Shown here: piece by piece, positions 30,298 through 38,162 of the stretch
Numbering within the stretch: the first letter of the stretch is position 1
How the letters are laid out: each line of letters begins with the position of its first letter
Source of the DNA: Psychrobacter glacincola
GTDB lineage: Bacteria; Pseudomonadota; Gammaproteobacteria; Pseudomonadales; Moraxellaceae
Assembly: GCF_904846075.1 (NCBI RefSeq)
Contig: NZ_CAJGZH010000002.1
Location: 682,001-746,000, forward strand
DNA: 64,000 bases
Reading direction: 5' to 3'
The notes under the pieces: model-generated
Database searches by the model: none
The model's input: the letters and a program-made list of their open reading frames with translations, nothing else
Told to the model about the DNA's origin: nothing
Translations under genes and position numbers: made by a program

Positions 30298-30358
30298 AGG
30301 GCCTGTCCTCAATTCAATCGATAATTATCTAAATGGGTTAAAAATGAGGACATGCCCT
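30298..30358. repeat. MITE-like palindromic repeat, copy A (61 bp)
   Basis: Inverted ends AGGGCCTGTCCTCA (30298-30311) and AGGGCATGTCCTCA (complement of 30345-30358) differ at one base. The interior shares CAATC and CTAAATGGG with copy B at 48558. It fills the 302-base gap between the tRNA terminator and the NADAR gene; nothing else is seen there. Confidence 0.7.
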
Positions 30359-30570
30359 GGTATTTGTAAGCTTATATCACATCTACATAATTAAGAGTAA
30401 TAAGCGTTCTGTTGAAATATATAACACTAAAATCAACCAGACTAAGGTGCTTGATTTTTTAGGCATGAAAAAGCCAAGACAAGCTTGGCTATTCTCATAT
30501 ATCATAAAGTCACTTGGTTAGCATAAGTTTATCTTGATAATTTTTACTACATAAATTACCGCTCTAACGA

Positions 30571-31304
30571 TCAAACCCAACCCTCTTCCAAAAGCTGTTC
30601 AGTATTACTTATTTTGAATTCATGATATAGATTAAAAAATACCGCAGGGTCTTCAATGTTATCAAGCAACTCGCGTTTATTAAGCGCCACAAACATCGCC
30701 AGCGCATAAGCCGCACAATGGATCGTTTTTTTAGGATTAAATTCAAGATCTGTAAAGGCTTGATATTGCATAACTTCTTCATGCAGGTGCGGATTTTGCT
30801 TTAGAGCATTGACATAGAGCCAGTCATAAAATGTCGTCAATGGCTCTACGCTCCACTCCATGCCAAAATAATTATAGCCAATCAGTTCCCCGAGGTCATT
30901 AATCGCTCGTCCTTTCTGGCTTGTCTTGGCGGCGCACTTAGCAAGTCAGTATAGGGACCACCATCCTCAAAAACCATACTGCTTTGAAAGGCATTTTCGA
31001 CACTATACTGCTGCCCATCTTGTTCATTCGTTAGCTTTAAGCTCAATGGACTCAGCGGAAAACTCAATTTGTTGCCAGATTTACTCGATAACTCTAAGAC
31101 GTGATTAAACCCATATTTTTTGCGAATGACTTGATGCATATCATTGATGGATTTTTTCTTCTGGCGACTAGCAAACCCCACATGCCGCTCAAACCTAACC
31201 ATGTCTGTTTTTACCAGATTGTCACTGTTGGTTCTCGGCATAAATACGGGTCTGTGTTCTACAATATCTTGTCTTTGATCCACAGAATTCTGTGTTTGTT
31301 GCAT
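30571..31304 (-). CDS. DarT1-associated NADAR-type antitoxin, single frameshift
   Basis: Two frames join into one protein of about 244 residues: the first ends DERLMTSGN in a G4 run (plus-strand C4, 30888-30891); one more G continues as ELIGYNYFGMEWSVEPLT. Family marks remembered from DarT1-associated NADAR proteins (DUF6977): VENAFQSSMVFEDGGPYTDL, ARKDERL, TTFYDWLYVNAL, YQAFTDLEFNPKKTIHC. NADAR enzymes remove ADP-ribose that DarT1 places on DNA bases. No DarT1-like toxin gene is seen next to it; the neighbour is an unrelated acidic protein. It may be an orphan antitoxin giving protection against other cells' or phage-triggered DarT, or the toxin was lost. Confidence 0.75.
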
Positions 31305-31427
31305 AGCAATGTGCCTTATATCAATAGTCTTTTATAGCTAGTCTTATATAAATATTCTTTTACAACGGCTCTTATAAAAATTGACGTTAAAACGTGTTGT
31401 TTTGACATCAATTTTACGGATAGCTAC

Positions 31428-32168
31428 CTACTCAGCCGCATCTAATAACTTGTTAAGCGCCTCTACCATGGCATCATCTATGATACTGTCTTCCACATAG
31501 CTTATTACTTCGTCTATGGTGGTCAAATCCATTTCCCGAATACCCAAACTCGCTAGCTGCTCATTGATCGAGTCTAAACTGTCATTATCTTCAGTGTCGT
31601 CTAATAGATTTTCTTCGAAGCGTCCTCTAACGAACCAATACATTTTTTCTAGCACGGTTTCTTTTTTGGTTAAAGTAGAATAACCGTCACCATAAATAAA
31701 CAAGTTGAAATGATAAGGTATCTCTACCTCATTAATGAAAAAAGTACGCTTACATTCTAGTGTATAGGCTTGAATGTCTTTGTCTTCAACGGATAGGTCT
31801 TCAGTGGCATGGTCATCATTATTGTTTTCATCACTGTCTTCATCATATTCAATCGCCTCCTCTATCAATCCACCTAGTATTTGATAGTCGCCCACTTTGA
31901 TTTTATGGTTGTAAATGATAGAGGCGTCTGCGATTGCGTCGAAAATAATGGCACTGACATCTAACGTATGATCGTCAATATCATAGAAACTTTTTAGCGC
32001 GGGTAGAAACTCAGTCAGCTTTTCTTCAGGTACTGGAATAAGAAACTGCTGCTCATATATTTTAATCATATCTTCAGGCGCATAGGTATTGGCAGTGTTG
32101 GTCTCGTTTCTACCAGTTGGTTGCAAAGGTGCAAAATTATACGGGTTATAAAGATTAGTATCGGTCAT
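31428..32168 (-). CDS. Acidic protein of unknown function
   Basis: The 246-residue, strongly acidic protein has an Asp/Asn-rich central stretch (EYDEDSDENNNDDHATED) and no signal peptide or membrane segment. A folded part may lie at IYEQQFLIPVPEEKLTEFL and at YFFINEVEIPYHFNLFIYGD-like beta strands. No family is recognised. It lies between the NADAR gene and a gene with a structured leader, all on the minus strand, but gaps of about 120 and 83 bases leave operon status open. Confidence 0.55.
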   Translation of the reverse strand: MTDTNLYNPYNFAPLQPTGRNETNTANTYAPEDMIKIYEQQFLIPVPEEKLTEFLPALKSFYDIDDHTLDVSAIIFDAIADASIIYNHKIKVGDYQILGGLIEEAIEYDEDSDENNNDDHATEDLSVEDKDIQAYTLECKRTFFINEVEIPYHFNLFIYGDGYSTLTKKETVLEKMYWFVRGRFEENLLDDTEDNDSLDSINEQLASLGIREMDLTTIDEVISYVEDSIIDDAMVEALNKLLDAAE

Positions 32169-32251
32169 TGGGGACGGCCTTTTTATTTGGGTATGCTGTG
32201 TTAAATGTTAACGCTACCAATTGATGAGTGATGTATCACATCCTACTCACA

Positions 32252-32884
32252 CTACGGCAGATCATATTCGATGCTACCAACCACCTCATGACGCTGTCCA
32301 ATGATAAGTTGATAACCGTTAATCACGCCATTATACGGCAAGTGACCGTTATATTCTGCATAATGCGCAGCCAGACATTGTTGAATCACCAACTCACGCT
32401 TTGCAACATTCATTTTGGCAATATTTCGCGGTAAATACGCAACAGCTTTACTGCTAGCCACGCCGCGCGACATCCAGTTAGCGCCCTCACTCCATGTAAA
32501 GTCGATGACAGCTCGCAAGTGATATTGCGGTAGCGGATAAGGATAATGCGCCAAGTCATATTGGATTTGCGCAATATCCTCTGCAAAGGTGTCATACTTT
32601 ATATCGAGCACGGATAATAGTGCTTTTAAGAATTCATGAGCAGTAAAGTAGCTATCAATATCTGTCGCATTAAGTCCTAGTATGTCGCTAGACAATACAT
32701 GACGCAGACGATTACAGGCAGATATGATGTGTTTTGGCGGATAACCCATGGCTTGGACAATATCTTGCGAACGTCGTTCACATTTCTCTATTTGGCTAAC
32801 CGCCTCTTTTGCCAAAGGATGCCGCGGCGTATAACGATGAGTATATTTGAAAGGCGTGAGATTTTGGCTATTGATATTAGACAT
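32252..32884 (-). CDS. Unknown protein, paralogue of 57589-58056, behind a structured leader
   Basis: ATG 32884 is chosen because it aligns with the start of the second copy and follows AGGAGTC by 4 bases; the longer upstream frame runs through the leader. The 210-residue protein shares KYTHRYTPRHPLAKEA, RSQDIVQAMGYP, RLRHVLSS and the FTAHEFLKALLSVLDI block with the paralogue over about 100 residues; the C-terminal half (YHLRAVIDFTWSEGANWMSRG) is unique. The MGYP and C-R-L-R-H-V-L segments look like a helix-turn-helix, so DNA binding is possible. No known family. Expression is probably controlled by the leader. Confidence 0.7.
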   Translation of the reverse strand: MSNINSQNLTPFKYTHRYTPRHPLAKEAVSQIEKCERRSQDIVQAMGYPPKHIISACNRLRHVLSSDILGLNATDIDSYFTAHEFLKALLSVLDIKYDTFAEDIAQIQYDLAHYPYPLPQYHLRAVIDFTWSEGANWMSRGVASSKAVAYLPRNIAKMNVAKRELVIQQCLAAHYAEYNGHLPYNGVINGYQLIIGQRHEVVGSIEYDLP

Positions 32885-33075
32885 CAGTGACTCCTGAACT
32901 CCGACAACAATAAATAAAATAAGCCCAAATAGGCAAGTCAAATCAGGCATGGGTAGCCTTGTCGGAGTACAGGCTCATGCGCTTTACCAGAGTGGTTTTA
33001 TATCGTGCTGGAAGTTGCAATGTTTGCTAAGTGATTATTGAAAAACTTGGCAAACCGTTAAACCCACGATAGTTT
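32885..33075 (-). promoter_or_regulatory. Conserved structured leader, copy 1 (SD-sequestering stem, short upstream ORF)
   Basis: Shared with 58057-58262 in separate blocks with variable spacers between. Pairings in copy 1: ACTCCGACA with TGTCGGAGT (plus-strand arms 32960-32968 and 32898-32906, 9 bp) extended by CCTG with CAGG (32970-32973 and 32893-32896), which covers part of the AGGAG ribosome site; and TATCGTG with CACGATA (33065-33071 and 33001-33007). An 11-codon ORF (32978-32943) starts within the 5' arm. The block from 32960 to 32990 is nearly unchanged between copies. Translation of the short ORF would open the stem, a form of coupled attenuation, but the signal is unknown. Confidence 0.6.
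32943..32978 (-). CDS. Candidate 11-residue leader peptide, copy 1
   Basis: The frame reads MSLYSDKATHA and stop. The second copy has an ORF of identical length, MSLYSDILICA, in the same position, with the first six residues identical. It has only a weak ribosome site (GGTAAAG). No database family is known to me. Confidence 0.4.
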   Translation of the reverse strand: MSLYSDKATHA

Positions 33076-33127
33076 TTAGTTCTTTATAATAGTAATTAAT
33101 AATGCCTTACTTCAAGGCTGATGGTAT

Positions 33128-33712
33128 TTAATCTTCACCATGATATGTCGCGTCATCCATCCAGACAATGGGGTCTTCGCACAGATGAACCAAGTGATAC
33201 CAAATATCTTCGCTACGGGCGATACGGTGATGACCACGTTCAAAATACTCTACTTCCCAGCTCTCAGGTAAGTTGACCAACGTGCGTCTGGCGACGGCCA
33301 CATCTAAGCATTCATCATCAACCTCAACCATGACTCTTACCATCTCAGTATTCGAGGTCGGAAATGACAGTTTCATATTAGCCACGTCTGGTATACGGTC
33401 TGCTAAAACCTCACTGGGATAAATGCAAGGCGCAATTAATAGCGCACGCAAATTGTATTTGTGGGCGAAATGATTGGCGAACCAGCCACCAAGTGAGTGC
33501 CCTGCCAAGACGACTCGAGGATACTCGCGCATTTTTTCTAAAATTAACGCCTCATAAATATCGAAAATCTCGTTGAAATTATCTCGATAATTGACGGTTT
33601 GGCAGGTTTTGGGCTCACGGCTAATACAAGTATATTTAGTGGTTTCATTGCTTGAATCAAGACCGTGAAAGAATAGTAAAAATGTGTCATTATTTTCAAT
33701 GGGAAACATCAT
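33128..33712 (-). CDS. Alpha/beta-hydrolase, YqiA/RBBP9-like esterase
   Basis: The 194-residue hydrolase has an oxyanion-region LLFFHGLDSS, the nucleophile elbow GHSLGGWF (catalytic Ser), and a C-terminal FERGHHRI with the probable catalytic His. Size and the HGLDSS start fit the UPF0227/YqiA group of small esterases; the natural substrate is unknown. Two adjacent ATGs start it (33712). Immediately upstream lies an AAAAGG hexamer repeat that could vary in length and alter expression. It is one of a run of minus-strand genes from 30571 to 34648. Confidence 0.75.
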   Translation of the reverse strand: MMFPIENNDTFLLFFHGLDSSNETTKYTCISREPKTCQTVNYRDNFNEIFDIYEALILEKMREYPRVVLAGHSLGGWFANHFAHKYNLRALLIAPCIYPSEVLADRIPDVANMKLSFPTSNTEMVRVMVEVDDECLDVAVARRTLVNLPESWEVEYFERGHHRIARSEDIWYHLVHLCEDPIVWMDDATYHGED

Positions 33713-33715
33713 GGC

Positions 33716-33744
33716 TTTTTCTTTTTCCTTTTCCTTTTCCTTTT
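33716..33744. repeat. Short tandem hexamer (TTTTCC) tract, about 3.7 copies
   Basis: TTTTCC at 33723-33728, 33729-33734 and 33735-33740, then TTTT, with an imperfect unit before. On the minus strand it is an AAAAGG tract 4 bases upstream of the ATG at 33712, where slippage could change spacing of ribosome-site-like GGs from the start codon. Confidence 0.6.
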
Positions 33745-33757
33745 ATCATTGTGTCTT

Positions 33758-34648
33758 TTATTTATTAGCATTACTTTTATAATTCAACCATAGACCATAA
33801 ATGCGCTCAGCGACATCCATAGGAATCCTCGTATATCCAGCACCAAATGACACGTCATAGACCCTAGTCATCATCGCGAGAACCTCATCGGCGCTATCAG
33901 CACCCTCCTTAATCAGCATGTTAGCAATCTGCTCCGCCTCACTGCTGTACTCATCCCAAGTATCATTGTAATAACATCCCACAATACCAAAGTCATAACG
34001 ATAGATGATATCGGTGATAGACCTCATTAAGCTTGCACTCGCGTGGTCATAATGTTCCGCCCATTGCTGGTATAACTGCTGACGTATGGGCAATACGCAA
34101 GGTAAAATAGGACGATCTTTAGGATCATTTCGTTTGTCTGCACTCACAACGTGTGAGGGCTTAGTACCCTCCTCCCAGAGCAATGGATAGGATGTCGAAA
34201 ACATGCCTTTTTCGCACACATTCAAACGCCATATTCCCCACATCTCCTTGCTAGCACGACTCATGGTATAGACAATAATCTGATTGAGATAATCACTATC
34301 ATAGATGATATGTTGACGATCAATTCTCACGCCTTGCTTGGGCAATACATCAGTATAAGTGAGGGATATGTCACGTTCACTTGGTTCGGCAGCAACCACT
34401 ACCTCAGGACAATCTGAATCTCTCTTCATCAGCTCATAAGGAGCAACAAAGCTCAATGTCTCATCACTATTATTCACAAAATAGATATCATCTTCATAGT
34501 TATCGATAGACTCGTTATGCAGATAAAACAATGGTATCTTTGGTTTAGTTTGTACCTTATTTTGAATGGATTTAGGCAGTTTTGATCCACTTGACCAATT
34601 TAAATTATCGATACGTTTTTGCTCAAAAGTGTTAGTTGTGTTCGTCAT
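33758..34648 (-). CDS. Unknown soluble protein
   Basis: The 296-residue protein has no signal peptide or membrane segment. Visible features: an N-terminal FEQKRIDNLNWSSGSKLPK segment, a beta-rich centre (DDIYFVNNSDETLSFVAPYEL), and a helical C-terminus with Trp and Tyr (AERIYGLWLNYKS). The DETLSF and SYPLLWEEG strands look like a compact sandwich fold. I do not recognise a family. It lies 46 bases upstream of the hydrolase gene on the same strand, so they may be co-transcribed. Above it is a gene-free gap of 659 bases. Confidence 0.5.
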   Translation of the reverse strand: MTNTTNTFEQKRIDNLNWSSGSKLPKSIQNKVQTKPKIPLFYLHNESIDNYEDDIYFVNNSDETLSFVAPYELMKRDSDCPEVVVAAEPSERDISLTYTDVLPKQGVRIDRQHIIYDSDYLNQIIVYTMSRASKEMWGIWRLNVCEKGMFSTSYPLLWEEGTKPSHVVSADKRNDPKDRPILPCVLPIRQQLYQQWAEHYDHASASLMRSITDIIYRYDFGIVGCYYNDTWDEYSSEAEQIANMLIKEGADSADEVLAMMTRVYDVSFGAGYTRIPMDVAERIYGLWLNYKSNANK

Positions 34649-35307
34649 AGTATGGTCCTCATTTTTTAATTTATTTTGAATATCAGTAGCTTGTAGTATT
34701 TTTAATTTTGGGTGATTCTCAGAGCAAATTTAAGTCAGCCGAGCGTGTCCGCCGCTTTTAGAGCAATGTTGAAAAGTAAAATGAGTGTTTCACTGATGAT
34801 TTTAGAAGTTATTTAAACTTATTTTTAACAATATGAAATCTGTGCCATCATCAATATGACAGCCATAATTTATGAGTAGCTTGGGTTTAGTTGATTAGAA
34901 AAATAATGATTAATGCCAGTCAGAGTGTTGATAGTTAACAGCAATAGCGAAGTTATAGGGTGAAGCGTTGCGCCTCGAGGGTTAACTCTATGTTGCTGTT
35001 TTCCTGACTGAATAACGTCCTAACTCAGTAACTATAATATAAAAATCGAGAAAAATAAAGCGTCTAATTAAAGCGGGCGACAACTGCTGTCGCTCAGCGG
35101 TATCGAATACTTAAGTTAAACACATAATTTGGTTTGAAGCAGAGTATAGCTTGACCATTAAAGCGTTTGTATTAAAAACCGTTCAAATTTATAACCTACT
35201 CAAACTTATGGCCTATTAAAATCTATCGGCAAATTATAAATTTTATAGATAGTACACCCGAAATAATGTATGACCCTTTAAAACTCGCTGTTATTGACCG
35301 CTTAATA
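34649..35307. other. Intergenic region of 659 bases with hairpins
   Basis: No gene is visible. Two inverted repeats: AACAGCAA at 34937-34944 with TTGCTGTT at 34993-35000 (plus GTTAAC copies at each inner side), and GCGACA-ACTGC-TGTCGC at 35077-35093. These could be structured RNA, or scars of mobile sequence. The promoter of the 33758 gene should lie near 34670-34750. Confidence 0.4.
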
Positions 35308-36186
35308 TCACTTATTTAGCGCAATCGCAGCCGACTTCAACCAAGCAGCCGCTTTACCTAGAGGCCGATGCTTGTGCCATACAATTTCTAAAGCCACTGG
35401 CCAATCATGATCGTTAAAATCCAATATTGGCTCGACTAAAAAACCATTATCCAATGCACTGGCTACCACATGTTCAGGCACGAATGCCCAGCCTAAATTG
35501 CGCTGTACCAGCTCAACAATGACCCACTGGCTCTCGACCCACCAGACATCAGATGCTATTCGCAACCGTGCTTTTTCTTCGCTATGGTTACGTGTTGCCA
35601 CCATCAATTGCCGATAGCGTTTCAACTCCTCCCACCCCACTGGCTGATGAGCTAGCTCATGGTTCGGCGCGCACACCATTTTCATCGACACCCAACCAAG
35701 CCCATGAAAATTCAGCGCTGAAGGTAGTATCTCTTGACGCCACATAATACCCAAATCGGCGCGATCTTCTAGCACCAAGCGGCTGACATCTTCCATCAGC
35801 GGAAACAATAGTTCCAGCTCCACACTAGGAAATCGGCGCGAAAACTCTTCCATCAAACCGCCCAACGTTGCTTCGGGATACAGCTCATCAACCGCCAGTA
35901 CCAATCGACTCTCTACTCCTTCGCCCAGACTTTTGGCCACCCCGCGAAAATGCTCACAACGCTCTAATATCACTCGCGCCTCTACCAGTAAGCGCTCTCC
36001 AGCTGGCGTCAGGACTGGATAGCGTCCACTGCGGACAAATAAGCTGTTGTCCAAATCAATTTCTAAATTTGATACCGCCGTGCTAATAGCAGACTGCGCC
36101 TTGCCTAGATAACGGGCGGCGGCTGAGAAAGAACCGGTCTCTACCGTGGTGACAAAGGCTTGCAGTTGCTCTAATGAAAGGCTCAT
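35308..36186 (-). CDS. LysR-family transcriptional regulator (AceR-like by position)
   Basis: The 292-residue LysR protein has a winged HTH at residues 4-62 (LEQLQAFVTTVETGSFSAAA, RYLGKAQSAISTAVSNLE) and a periplasmic-binding-type effector domain behind it. It is divergent from a PACE-family efflux gene with a 90-base gap, an arrangement known for Acinetobacter aceR-aceI, where the LysR protein activates the pump in response to chlorhexidine or diamines. By that analogy it likely regulates the neighbour; the effector is unproven. Confidence 0.85.
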   Translation of the reverse strand: MSLSLEQLQAFVTTVETGSFSAAARYLGKAQSAISTAVSNLEIDLDNSLFVRSGRYPVLTPAGERLLVEARVILERCEHFRGVAKSLGEGVESRLVLAVDELYPEATLGGLMEEFSRRFPSVELELLFPLMEDVSRLVLEDRADLGIMWRQEILPSALNFHGLGWVSMKMVCAPNHELAHQPVGWEELKRYRQLMVATRNHSEEKARLRIASDVWWVESQWVIVELVQRNLGWAFVPEHVVASALDNGFLVEPILDFNDHDWPVALEIVWHKHRPLGKAAAWLKSAAIALNK

Positions 36187-36276
36187 CTATCTAAAAATCC
36201 TATAGGTTCTAACTTGGTTATAATAGTTTAACAGATACAATAGGCGCGAAAATAACTGATTCAACTAGGAAGCTTC

Positions 36277-36717
36277 ATGCGCACCGTGAAAGATCGTATT
36301 CGTCATACCTTGGGTTTTGAGATAATAGGTTTAATTATATTTGTACCGTTGGCAAGCTGGTTATTTGGCTTTGATATTCAGTCGATAGGTCTTATCGCCG
36401 TGGCTGCTTCGATTATCGCGACGTTATGGAACTATTTTTATAACCTGTTATTTGACCACAGCATGCTGAAGCTACGCGGCAATGTACATAAGACGGTTCC
36501 ACTACGGATGTTGCACGCGTTTTTATTTGAAGGTGGTCTACTGTTATTATTCCTACCAATAATTGCGTGGCACTTAGGCATCAGCCTCTGGCAAGCCTTT
36601 ATCATGGATATTACGATGGCTACTTTTACTTGGTACATGCTTTTGTTTATAACTGGATTTATGACAATGTGTTTCCTATTCCAGCAAACCATCTGCTATC
36701 TCAACGTAATGATGTGA
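36277..36717 (+). CDS. PACE-family efflux transporter (AceI-like)
   Basis: The 146-residue membrane protein has four helices in two tandem BTP-type halves. The conserved acidic residue of the first helix is seen in HTLGFEIIGLIIFVP (E essential in AceI), and the central NYFYNLLFDH segment is the half-repeat mark. PACE proteins pump biocides such as chlorhexidine, and short-chain diamines, out by proton exchange. AGGAAG sits 6-7 bases before the ATG. The LysR gene upstream is the likely regulator. The length is near normal for the family. Confidence 0.88.
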   Translation: MRTVKDRIRHTLGFEIIGLIIFVPLASWLFGFDIQSIGLIAVAASIIATLWNYFYNLLFDHSMLKLRGNVHKTVPLRMLHAFLFEGGLLLLFLPIIAWHLGISLWQAFIMDITMATFTWYMLLFITGFMTMCFLFQQTICYLNVMM

Positions 36718-36749
36718 TCGCCTAATAGCAATAGGCTGTGCTAAAGATT

Positions 36750-36857
36750 TATAGTCAATCCTATATAAATCAGATACGGTGTCAGGCTCGCTTAGTCTAC
36801 TATTTGTAGTACTTTCGCTTGCCTTCCTTGTATCCAAATTATATTGAACCGACTATA
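36750..36857. repeat. MITE-like element (108 bp) with imperfect inverted ends
   Basis: TATAGTCAATCCTATATAAA at the left resembles the complement of the right end, TATAGTCGGTTCAATATAAT (about 14 of 20), with a central short hairpin (CTACTATTTGTAG near 36797). It fills most of the 312-base gap between the PACE and lipoprotein genes; no gene is seen. I recall similar dispersed sequences in Psychrobacter. Confidence 0.5.
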
Positions 36858-37029
36858 TCAACATAAAAACAACTTGGTATTTGAATGGTTACTGGCGCTT
36901 GTATCGCTATCATTGCTTTGTAATAATGCCTGCATCTGCTAGTGTCTCATGTCAGTTATTGGGGCAGCAAGCACAATAATTTTGAGATAAATATTTCTAT
37001 ACAATAATTGAAGCAATAAAGGACTTTAT

Positions 37030-37518
37030 ATGAAAAATATGACCAAGATAATGATGGTAAGCGTTTTAGCAGTAGGTACATTGGCAGCAGGTTGTCAAAC
37101 CACCTCTACTCCAAGTGCACCAGTTACCCAGCCTATCACCTCTAATGGCTTGCAAGCCTATAACTGGCAACTTGTTGATGCCAAAACTAGCAGCGGTCAA
37201 ACCATCGCCCCATTATTTTTTGATTCAACCAAACCATTGACCCTCAATTTTATGACGGAAAATGGGAACAATATCGTTAGCTTTATGAATACTTGCAATA
37301 ATATGGCTGCTCAATACAGCGTGGTAAATGGTGAGGTAAAAATAGGCCCAGTCAGAAGTACGAGAATGGCCTGCCCTGCACCACAAGCCAACTTTGATGC
37401 CGCCACACTAGCAACAGTAAACGGTAAATATAGCATGAGCAAAAATGCCAAAAATATGCCTGTATTGACCATTACCAATGCGAACCAAGTGGCAAATTTT
37501 AAAGCAGTTGCTAAATAA
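37030..37518 (+). CDS. META-domain (HslJ-like) lipoprotein
   Basis: The 162-residue envelope lipoprotein has a lipobox LAAGC (Cys about residue 22) after a signal peptide and a META/HslJ-type beta domain: YNWQLVDA, LTLNFM, NTCNNMAAQYSVVNGEV, STRMACP. The paired Cys (NTC, MAC) suggests a disulfide. HslJ-like proteins are linked to stress and novobiocin or heat response, function unclear. It is a monocistron closed by the terminator at 37560. Confidence 0.8.
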   Translation: MKNMTKIMMVSVLAVGTLAAGCQTTSTPSAPVTQPITSNGLQAYNWQLVDAKTSSGQTIAPLFFDSTKPLTLNFMTENGNNIVSFMNTCNNMAAQYSVVNGEVKIGPVRSTRMACPAPQANFDAATLATVNGKYSMSKNAKNMPVLTITNANQVANFKAVAK

Positions 37519-37559
37519 TTACTGCCGAATAGATGGCTAAATAAGCCACTCACAAAAAA

Positions 37560-37592
37560 ACGCCTCACCATTGATAAGTGAGGCGTTTTTTT
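37560..37592 (+). terminator. Rho-independent terminator of the META lipoprotein gene
   Basis: ACGCCTCAC (37560-37568) and GTGAGGCGT (37578-37586) form a perfect 9-bp stem with a 9-base loop, followed by a T run. The preceding A7 on the plus strand makes it likely to act in both directions. Confidence 0.9.
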
Positions 37593-37616
37593 GTCTATAT
37601 TTATCTTCTGGATGCT

Positions 37617-37639
37617 GACTTTATATTTAATATAAAGTC
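37617..37639. repeat. Perfect AT-rich palindrome GACTTTATATT-T-AATATAAAGTC
   Basis: Two 11-base arms around one T, between the terminator and the DUF6122 gene. It could be an operator or a cruciform; no T-run follows it. Confidence 0.5.
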
Positions 37640-37728
37640 CATGGACTGAGCAGGTATTAAGGCTTTTTGGGAAGATAATCCACTATAACTATTGAATTAA
37701 TAGGTATGAGATAAAAAGTTAAGAAATG

Positions 37729-38115
37729 CTACTTAAACCTATCTGCCAACCCTATGACAAGCTCACGAGCAGGTGCATTATCTAATGCCTCAGGCAAATA
37801 AACGTACGTCATGACGCAGTCATTCAGATCCGTCAGCATATGCAAGACTAAGCCCAAACCGATGATTCTATAAGGCTTAGGTAGCATTAACGTACCCACA
37901 TATACGGCCATCGCATAATAACTATGCAGCGGGTGAAAGTTAATACTACAGCGATTAGGCGAGAAGTTAGGCGTTGCTAATAGATGGTCCAAATCAACCA
38001 ACATAGTGGCTAACAATATTAGATAAACCTTTTTATAGTCATCGCGAAAAAATACATAGGCGATGATAAAAGGCAGACCAAAATGGAAAAAATAGTGAAT
38101 AAGCGTTTGAAGCAT
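37729..38115 (-). CDS. DUF6122-type membrane protein
   Basis: The 128-residue membrane protein has about three helices (LIHYFFHFGLPFIIAYVFF, VYLILLATMLVDLDHLLA, PYRIIGLGLVLHMLTDL). The motifs HYFFHFGLP, DLDHLLA, FHPLHSYYA and HMLTDLND place His and Asp in the membrane like LexA-regulated membrane hydrolases (YdjM-like). The family is annotated DUF6122 and its reaction is unknown. AAAAAGG precedes the ATG by about 5 bases. It is oriented opposite to the lipoprotein gene and next to cynR. Confidence 0.7.
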   Translation of the reverse strand: MLQTLIHYFFHFGLPFIIAYVFFRDDYKKVYLILLATMLVDLDHLLATPNFSPNRCSINFHPLHSYYAMAVYVGTLMLPKPYRIIGLGLVLHMLTDLNDCVMTYVYLPEALDNAPARELVIGLADRFK

Positions 38116-38162
38116 TGACCTTTTTCCTATCTCATTGTGTCCGTTCCTTTGTTGAATTTATG

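Noticed and set aside
31101..31337. Plus-strand frame of 78 codons across the NADAR gene
   Set aside because: Shadow of the antitoxin gene; no ribosome site or family.
32252..32950. Longer start (66 bases upstream) for the unknown gene
   Set aside because: It runs through the conserved leader and its hydrophobic extension is not shared; the ATG 4 bases after AGGAGTC aligns with copy 2.
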